A DNA stretch of 60,354 nt from a virus. This document shows, in pieces, positions 56,416-60,354 of this stretch; within the stretch, counting starts at the first letter, position 1, and the number at the start of each line of letters is the position of its first letter. The stretch covers positions 1 to 60,354 of the IMG/VR virus record IMGVR_UViG_3300037520_000542. One strand, written 5' to 3'. The notes under the pieces were generated by a model, which saw only the letters and a program-made list of their open reading frames with translations, ran no database searches and had not been told where the DNA came from. The position numbers were made by a program, and so were the translations under genes.

Positions 56416-57090
56416 TCAGGACTTCACGATGGACTTGGCGAAGCACTTGAGCAGGGCCTTCGCAAGTTCCTCGTAGTCCAGAACGTCCGCATCCCAGTCG
56501 ATGTTCTCCGCCACCTTCTCGATCACACTGTCGATGTCGATGTCGTCCTTCGCCAGTTCGGCGGCACGCTCGACCACGTCGTCGCTGTCGATGTTTGCCG
56601 ACACGTTCTGTGCAATGTCGTCCGCGTCGATGTTCTCTGCCACCTTCTCAGCGATGTCGCTCTCGCTGATGTTGCAGGACATCATCTCCGCCGTCCGCTC
56701 CACCACCTTGTCCTCGTCCACCTCGATCTTCTCGGCACACTGCTCGCACACCTGCCCCATGTCGATCTCATCCACGACGCGGGACACGATGTCGTCCATG
56801 TCGATGTTGCGGGTCACGTTGCGGGCAATCTCGGACGTGTCGATGTCCACCCTCTCCGCCACCCTCTCCGCCACGTCATCGAGGTCGATGCTGTACGCAA
56901 CGTCCTGCTGTATCTCCTTCGCAACCGTGCGGAGTTGCGCGGTGGTCAGGGACGCAGCGACCGCCGCACTGTTGGGGCCGCATGACGCACGCACACGGTC
57001 AATCACCTCCGCCCAGAAGGCTGGGCTGTCCATGAAGCGGGCAACGGCACGATCAACGACCGACTCGATCCAGTTGGTGAAGAAACGCAT
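56416..57090 (-). CDS. Acidic 13-residue-repeat protein (224 aa)
   Basis: RBS AAGGAG. After an N-terminal helical region, residues about 80-215 consist of repeated units near 13 residues of the form I-D-x-D-D-I/V-x-x-x-V-A-x-N/E. Examples are IDLDDVAERVAER, IDMDDIVSRVVDE, IDADDIAQNVSAN and IDIDSVIEKVAEN. At least eight units are visible, with two longer spacings. The part is very acidic and probably helical, and could be an interaction scaffold or DNA-mimic surface. No known family assigned. Confidence 0.75.
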   Translation of the reverse strand: MRFFTNWIESVVDRAVARFMDSPAFWAEVIDRVRASCGPNSAAVAASLTTAQLRTVAKEIQQDVAYSIDLDDVAERVAERVDIDTSEIARNVTRNIDMDDIVSRVVDEIDMGQVCEQCAEKIEVDEDKVVERTAEMMSCNISESDIAEKVAENIDADDIAQNVSANIDSDDVVERAAELAKDDIDIDSVIEKVAENIDWDADVLDYEELAKALLKCFAKSIVKS

Positions 57091-57119
57091 GACGAAACTC
57101 CTTATGTAGAAACGCAAAC

Positions 57120-57168
57120 GGCCAGCCGCACAGTGCGACTGGCCTCCAGAAACAAGACTCCGCAGCGG
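57120..57168 (-). repeat. Gene-end module H: 13-bp repeat plus hairpin
   Basis: GACTCCGCAGCGG at 57156-57168, five bases after the TGA of the 149-aa gene. GGCCAG and GCAC (57120-57131) pair with GTGC and CTGGCC (57133-57144). The hairpin is nearly identical in sequence to that of module F. Confidence 0.9.
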
Positions 57169-57173
57169 GGAAA

Positions 57174-57623
57174 TCACCGCTTGCGGGGATCTTCCTCAAG
57201 CCACGCCAGATAGTCCTCGTACACGGGCGGCTCGATGCCTTCCGTCGGGAGGCCGTCGCCGTAGTACCGGCACGCGAAGGGCTGTCCCTTCGTGCGGCTC
57301 GTGCCCTCGTCGCCGTGAACGGCAACGTGATCGAGGTCGATCACCCTGCCGCTGCCGTCGTAGTGACGGGCGTCCTCCGGGTAATCGTCAAGGTCGCTGT
57401 CCGGGACATGGATGAGGTGCCCGTACTGCTCGTTGTCGGAGAACTCCTCGATGGCGTCCTCGACACTGCCTGCCTCGACTACCAGAAACAGCGGCCAGTA
57501 CGAGCCGCCGATCTCCAGCAGCCATGTCCGCCCGAACCAGCCTCCGGGATTGAGGGCGAGGGCGTCGATGTCGTGATCGCCCAGCCGCCCTTTTGCCCGC
57601 ACCTGCTGCACGCTTTCGCTCAT
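57174..57623 (-). CDS. Hypothetical acidic protein (149 aa)
   Basis: ATG 57623 follows AAGGAG. It has LNPGGWFGRTWLLEIGGSYW, then PLFLVVEAGSVEDAIEEFSD, a beta/alpha pattern, and later PEDARHYDGSGRVIDLDHV. An acidic C-terminus follows. Similar host-shutoff-sized proteins occur in many phages, but none is identified. Confidence 0.65.
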   Translation of the reverse strand: MSESVQQVRAKGRLGDHDIDALALNPGGWFGRTWLLEIGGSYWPLFLVVEAGSVEDAIEEFSDNEQYGHLIHVPDSDLDDYPEDARHYDGSGRVIDLDHVAVHGDEGTSRTKGQPFACRYYGDGLPTEGIEPPVYEDYLAWLEEDPRKR

Positions 57624-57702
57624 CGCCAATCTCCTTGTGCTTCTCGGCCTTGACCAGTGACCACCACTGGTCGTTCCACCGCTTCGCCTTCTCGCTCGCC
57701 AT
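57388..57702 (-). CDS. Possible small gene overlapping the 149-aa gene (104 aa, doubtful)
   Basis: Only the first 27 residues (MASEKAKRWNDQWWSLVKAE) lie outside the next gene; the rest is in another phase of it and Arg-rich. GGAGG lies upstream but very close. It may be a translated short protein or an artefact. Confidence 0.25.
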   Translation of the reverse strand: MASEKAKRWNDQWWSLVKAEKHKEIGDERKRAAGAGKRAAGRSRHRRPRPQSRRLVRADMAAGDRRLVLAAVSGSRGRQCRGRHRGVLRQRAVRAPHPCPGQRP

Positions 57703-57860
57703 CACGCCTCCGTTGCCGCGATCATGTCAGCAATCTCTCGCCGCTCGTGATCGTTGAGGGTACGAAGGTCGGCAACGAATCGAGTGACAGACGCTGCGCC
57801 CATGATGCGGGCGGCGTCAATCAGCCGGACGAACTTCAGCGTGTCATTGGTCGTGGACAT
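57702..57860 (-). CDS. Small helical protein (52 aa)
   Basis: RBS GAGGAG, seven bases before the ATG. Helical sequence KFVRLIDAARIMGAASVTRF, then LRTLNDHERREIADMI. It lies in the same cassette as the following two genes, with no repeat in between. Confidence 0.6.
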   Translation of the reverse strand: MSTTNDTLKFVRLIDAARIMGAASVTRFVADLRTLNDHERREIADMIAATEA

Positions 57861-57891
57861 GGGAACTCCTCAGTGACAGGGACAAGGGACG

Positions 57892-57936
57892 GGTGGCGGC
57901 AACGTGCCGACCACCGAGAGGCAGACTCCGCAGCGG
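57892..57936 (-). repeat. Gene-end module G: 13-bp repeat plus hairpin
   Basis: GACTCCGCAGCGG at 57924-57936, five bases after the stop of the 112-aa paralogue. GGTGG and GGCA (57892-57901) pair with TGCC and CCACC (57905-57915). Confidence 0.9.
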
Positions 57937-57941
57937 CGGAA

Positions 57942-58280
57942 TCAGCCAGCCGAGACAGCGAGCAGCCGCTGCACGCCCGGAAGGTGTTCGATGCCGTGAA
58001 GGATGAACGTCCTGAGGGCCAAGCCGAGAACCTTCACCGTGTCGCAACGCGGGTGGGCCTGCGAGCGGTGCTTGCTTGTGGTCACGCTGTAGCGGTCCTT
58101 GTTTTCGTACCACACGCCGTCGTGCCACACGAACAGCGGCCAGTGCGGGCCGTACGAATACACGACGTACATTCGTGAGCCGTCGCTGGCAGTCTCCCAT
58201 CGGGAGAACAGGTTGCCGTGACACTTGAACTCGGCAAGTGCCTTGACGTGCGGGAGGCAGGAAAAAGTGGGGATCTTCAT
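57942..58280 (-). CDS. Hypothetical protein, paralogue of the 55433 gene (112 aa)
   Basis: RBS GAAGGAG. Conserved with the 55062-55433 product in the order FSRWETASDGSRMYVVYS, PLFVWHDGVWYE and LLAVSAG. It is mostly beta, with aromatic residues. The two genes flank the same repeat/hairpin modules, so cassette duplication is likely. Confidence 0.7.
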   Translation of the reverse strand: MKIPTFSCLPHVKALAEFKCHGNLFSRWETASDGSRMYVVYSYGPHWPLFVWHDGVWYENKDRYSVTTSKHRSQAHPRCDTVKVLGLALRTFILHGIEHLPGVQRLLAVSAG

Positions 58281-58316
58281 GCGAATCTCCTTCGTGCATG
58301 GGTAGAAACGAAACGA

Positions 58317-58364
58317 GCCAGCCGCACAGTGCGACCGGCCTTCACCGAACAGACTCCGCAGCGG
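58317..58364 (-). repeat. Gene-end module F: 13-bp repeat plus hairpin
   Basis: GACTCCGCAGCGG at 58352-58364, three bases after the TGA of the 77-aa gene at 58368. The hairpin 58317-58339 shares the GCCGCACAGTGCGA core with module H. Confidence 0.9.
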
Positions 58365-58367
58365 GAA

Positions 58368-58601
58368 TCACTCGCTGTTTTTCGCGTCGGCTTCGGCCTC
58401 GTCCTCCGTGTCGAAGGGTCCGTGCGGGTCAGAGTCGGGCATGCAGCCGGGAAAGCACGCCCACCAGTACCATCCGGCGGGCACGGGATTGCCGTCCTCG
58501 TCCGCCCAGCAGTCGCCGTCCGCGACACGCTGGCCGTCGTGATAGAACACCTCAAACGAGCCGTGTTCCTGCCCGATCTCGTCAATGAACTGCCCGTACA
58601 T
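58368..58601 (-). CDS. Acidic small protein (77 aa)
   Basis: RBS GAGGAGC. Residues EVFYHDGQRVADGDCWADED, then GWYWWACFPGCMPD, show a compact Trp/Cys-rich beta fold with an acidic tail. No known family. Confidence 0.65.
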   Translation of the reverse strand: MYGQFIDEIGQEHGSFEVFYHDGQRVADGDCWADEDGNPVPAGWYWWACFPGCMPDSDPHGPFDTEDEAEADAKNSE

Positions 58602-58630
58602 GGCATCGCTCCTCGTGGGTGAAATGCGAC

Positions 58631-58686
58631 GGGGCCAGCCGCCACCGTGACGACTGGCCCCGTTCGCAATACGGACTCCGCAGCGG
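58631..58686 (-). repeat. Gene-end module E: 13-bp repeat plus hairpin
   Basis: GACTCCGCAGCGG at 58674-58686, four bases after the TGA of the gene at 58691. GGGGCCAG (58631-58638) pairs perfectly with CTGGCCCC (58654-58661). Confidence 0.9.
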
Positions 58687-58690
58687 TGAA

Positions 58691-58924
58691 TCACCGCAGA
58701 CTGCGACGAACACCGACCATCGGCGTGAGCATGGCGTCGATCTCGCGGTCGATCTCGACGTTGATGTCGGCGGACTCCTCCGCACGCTCGCGGGTTGCGA
58801 AGGGGCCGACCGGCATGGCGGCAGTGCGCACGTCCATGAAGTAGAAGCCTCCGTTGCCGGGAAACACGACGGCTTCCGGCTTGTTGCGGGTGTTGCGAAC
58901 GACGGACAGGTTGGGATCACGCAT
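58691..58924 (-). CDS. Hypothetical protein (77 aa)
   Basis: RBS AAGGAG. MRDPNLSVVRNTRNKPEAVV, then GPFATRERAEESADINVEID, suggests a small alpha/beta protein with an acidic helix. Unknown function. Confidence 0.65.
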   Translation of the reverse strand: MRDPNLSVVRNTRNKPEAVVFPGNGGFYFMDVRTAAMPVGPFATRERAEESADINVEIDREIDAMLTPMVGVRRSLR

Positions 58925-58959
58925 GGGAATCTCCTTCGGAACAGGGATAGAAACACAAA

Positions 58960-59051
58960 CGCCCACCGCGAAGTGCGATGGGCGAGAGCCTGCGAGTGCA
59001 GGATTGGGGGCTGGCTGGCAGCACAGCCCCGTATCCCAGACTCCGCAGCGG
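58960..59051 (-). repeat. Gene-end module D: 13-bp repeat plus hairpins
   Basis: GACTCCGCAGCGG at 59039-59051, five bases after the TGA of the 147-aa gene. CGCCCA and CGC (58960-58969) pair with GCG and TGGGCG (58975-58984), followed on the minus strand by a T-rich TTTGTGTTT. A second hairpin CCTGC/GCAGG lies at 58989-59002. Confidence 0.9.
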
Positions 59052-59056
59052 CGGAA

Positions 59057-59500
59057 TCAGCCGTTGAAGGCGTTGCGGACGGCGGTCCACATGGCCTTGC
59101 ACTCGTCGTCGTTACGGAACACTCCGTTGATGGCGGCGAGCATGTCCTTCATGCGGGCCTCGTCGCCCTTGTAGGCCCACGCGGAGAAGGGGCCGACCGT
59201 CACGGACACGCCGCTCTTGCCGTTCTTCTTCGCCACCCGGACGTTGACTTCCCACGCCTTGCGAACCTTCGCGGGCTTCTCGGCCTTCGGGGAGTCGATC
59301 ACGACCGTCGCGGGGGCGTCGGCCTTCGCAGCGGCGGCACGCTTGCGACCCTCCGCCATCTTGGCCTTCTGCTCGGGGCTGAGCGTCCGCTTGCCCTTCG
59401 CGGGGGCCTCGATAACCGCAGGGGCAGCGGCAGCGGTCTGGAACTTCATCGCCTCCGCGATACCGGCAGCGATCATGGAACGGATGTCAGAAGCAGTCAT
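59057..59500 (-). CDS. Ala/Lys-rich hypothetical protein (147 aa)
   Basis: RBS GAGGAG. N-terminal helix (SDIRSMIAAGIAEAMKFQ), then a basic Ala/Lys linker (GKRTLSPEQKAKMAEGRKRA) and a C-terminal domain with GVSVTVGPFSAWAYKGD and MWTAVRNAF. It may bind nucleic acid via the basic linker. No family known. Confidence 0.65.
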   Translation of the reverse strand: MTASDIRSMIAAGIAEAMKFQTAAAAPAVIEAPAKGKRTLSPEQKAKMAEGRKRAAAAKADAPATVVIDSPKAEKPAKVRKAWEVNVRVAKKNGKSGVSVTVGPFSAWAYKGDEARMKDMLAAINGVFRNDDECKAMWTAVRNAFNG

Positions 59501-59562
59501 GGCAAATCTCCTCAGAAACAGGGATAGAAACCGATCCCGACTCAACGTGAGTACGGGTGGAG

Positions 59563-59609
59563 GCGATGCCGCATGGGCCAGCATCGCTACCATCCAGACT
59601 CCGCAGCGG
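59563..59609 (-). repeat. Gene-end module C: 13-bp repeat plus hairpin
   Basis: GACTCCGCAGCGG at 59597-59609, four bases after the TGA of the 62-aa gene. GCGATGC (59563-59569) pairs with GCATCGC (59581-59587); another hairpin lies just before it (59536-59557). Confidence 0.9.
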
Positions 59610-59613
59610 CGAA

Positions 59614-59802
59614 TCACTCCACCAGCAGCACGGGCCACGCCGACTCCACGATCACTTCGCCGTCCGGGCCTTCCAGCGTGTAGACCTGCCAGCCATTGGC
59701 ACGAGCGTTGATCCACTCGCGGGCCTTACGCTCCGTGTCGAACGCGATGGCGTCACCGCAGTCGCCGCGTGAATCGCTCCAGAGGTAGGACACGATGAAC
59801 AT
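59614..59802 (-). CDS. Small hypothetical protein (62 aa)
   Basis: RBS GAGGAG. Compact beta/alpha sequence: MFIVSYLWSDSRGDCGDAIA, then TERKAREWINARANGWQVYT and EVIVESAWP. Possibly a small DNA- or protein-binding domain. Unknown. Confidence 0.65.
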   Translation of the reverse strand: MFIVSYLWSDSRGDCGDAIAFDTERKAREWINARANGWQVYTLEGPDGEVIVESAWPVLLVE

Positions 59803-59833
59803 GAGATGCTCCTCAGCATGAGACGCAGAACAC

Positions 59834-59876
59834 GGTGAGCCGAACGTCGGCCACCGAAAGACAGACTCCGCAGCGG
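59834..59876 (-). repeat. Gene-end module B: 13-bp repeat plus hairpin
   Basis: GACTCCGCAGCGG at 59864-59876, five bases after the TGA of the 71-aa gene. GGTG and GCCGA (59834-59843) pair with TCGGC and CACC (59847-59855). Confidence 0.9.
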
Positions 59877-59881
59877 TGAAA

Positions 59882-60097
59882 TCAGCCGAACGAGACTTGA
59901 TCGGCTTCGTGGATAGAGCCGTCCGGGCGGCGGATCGTGTGGCCGAACTCCCCGCTACGGCACAACTCACGAGCAGCATCCGAAGCGCTGTCGTAGTCGG
60001 GGAACGATTCCCGGCTGGTTTCGTAACGACGCTCCACCCAAGTGCCGTCGAACATTCGGTAGCCGGGAATCGTCCAGTTGTGTTCCAGAACCCACAT
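59882..60097 (-). CDS. First gene of the leftward operon (71 aa)
   Basis: ATG 60097 follows GAAAGGACGG, a leader also seen at two other genes of the operon. Contains WTIPGYRMFDGTWVERRYET, then DSASDAARELCRSGEFGHTI, a small alpha/beta pattern. Unknown function. Confidence 0.65.
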   Translation of the reverse strand: MWVLEHNWTIPGYRMFDGTWVERRYETSRESFPDYDSASDAARELCRSGEFGHTIRRPDGSIHEADQVSFG

Positions 60098-60125
60098 GCA
60101 GCACCGTCCTTTCGTGCCGGTCACT

Positions 60126-60178
60126 GGACGATCACATTTGCCGTCCGTCGTGCCGACACAATCCAGACTCCGCAGCGG
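60126..60178 (-). repeat. Leading 13-bp repeat, module A
   Basis: GACTCCGCAGCGG at 60166-60178, upstream of the first operon gene and not preceded by a stop codon in the usual place. A weak GGACG/CGTCC hairpin (60126-60146) lies between it and the gene. It may mark the operon leader or a lost gene. Confidence 0.8.
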
Positions 60179-60221
60179 GGAATCGTGGATCGGTGAGCGA
60201 CGGTGTAGAGACGGAGGGGAC

Positions 60222-60233
60222 GGACATAGTTCG
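60222..60233 (+). promoter_or_regulatory. Weak late-promoter-like element at the contig junction
   Basis: GGACATAGTTCG sits just before the possible GTG gene that begins in the repeat. It matches the GGACATAAATC family imperfectly. Confidence 0.2.
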
Positions 60234-60354
60234 TGGCCCGCCGCGAAGGCGGAATCCCGCTCTCGGTCGGTACCGTGAAGCGGAAACCCTTGCGGCGTAA
60301 GGATGGAACGCGGGGGATGAAGGAGCGGCCCCCGAAGCCCCCCACTCGCGCGCG
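60228..60354. repeat. Right copy of exact 127-bp terminal direct repeat
   Basis: Identical to 1-127. See the left copy for interpretation. Confidence 0.95.

Noticed and set aside
1-60354. CRISPR array
   Set aside because: The only regular repeat family (13 bp) is spaced by genes of 200-2000 bases, not by uniform spacers.

Overview
The window is a complete or near-complete genome of a tailed, podovirus-like phage, assembled as a circular contig. The first 127 bases (1-127) are repeated exactly as the last 127 (60228-60354), so the non-redundant unit is 60,227 bp. An exact 127-base overlap is what a k=127 assembler leaves on a circle, although a true terminal repeat of that length cannot be excluded from sequence alone. 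The genome is GC-rich and densely packed, with many ATGA-type start/stop overlaps. The sequence does not identify the host. The mix of LamG-domain adhesin, papain-like protease, HD phosphohydrolase, dATP/dGTP diphosphohydrolase and many small aquatic-phage proteins suggests an aquatic bacterium, possibly a planctomycete; this is inference.

Region 1 (about 0.2-34.4 kb, plus strand). An HNH/AP2 endonuclease and SSB come first, followed by small genes of unknown role. The virion block then runs: an ADP-ribosyltransferase-like virion protein, a probable scaffold, major capsid and decoration proteins, a zinc-finger protein (possible small terminase), large terminase, portal, head-tail adaptor, tail nozzle and other tail genes. 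It ends with a cluster of Ala/Gln-rich proteins and three very large presumed ejection proteins (1319, 797 and 1160 aa). No tape-measure, tail-tube or sheath gene is visible, so a short tail is likely.

Region 2 (34.3-48.1 kb). A minus-strand tyrosine integrase points to a temperate life style. Next to it on the plus strand lie a PDDEXK exonuclease, an ERF annealing protein and an SF2 helicase. A structured non-coding segment (38.7-39.0 kb) follows, then a nuclease and nucleotide-metabolism cluster. After that come a run of small membrane proteins around a membrane-anchored papain-like protease (possible lysis or host-takeover cassette), a large LamG adhesin and a small sigma-70-like factor. 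No DNA polymerase, primase or RNA polymerase gene was seen, so the phage probably uses host replication and transcription enzymes, redirected by its own sigma factor.

Region 3 (60.1-48.0 kb, minus strand). A long leftward operon of mostly small unknown genes carries twelve copies of an invariant 13-bp sequence. Eleven of them lie just after a stop codon and are followed by a terminator-like hairpin. The operon also holds a sliding-clamp-like protein, an acidic 13-residue-repeat protein, a duplicated gene pair and a LexA-like winged-helix protein. It ends with a MoxR-type AAA+ ATPase and a zinc-peptidase/VWA protein pair, then a serine recombinase. Regulatory sequence includes sigma-70-like promoters (TTGACW-N16-TACACT, seen twice) and a GGACATAAATC-like element in front of several virion genes, which may be the late promoter read by the phage sigma factor.
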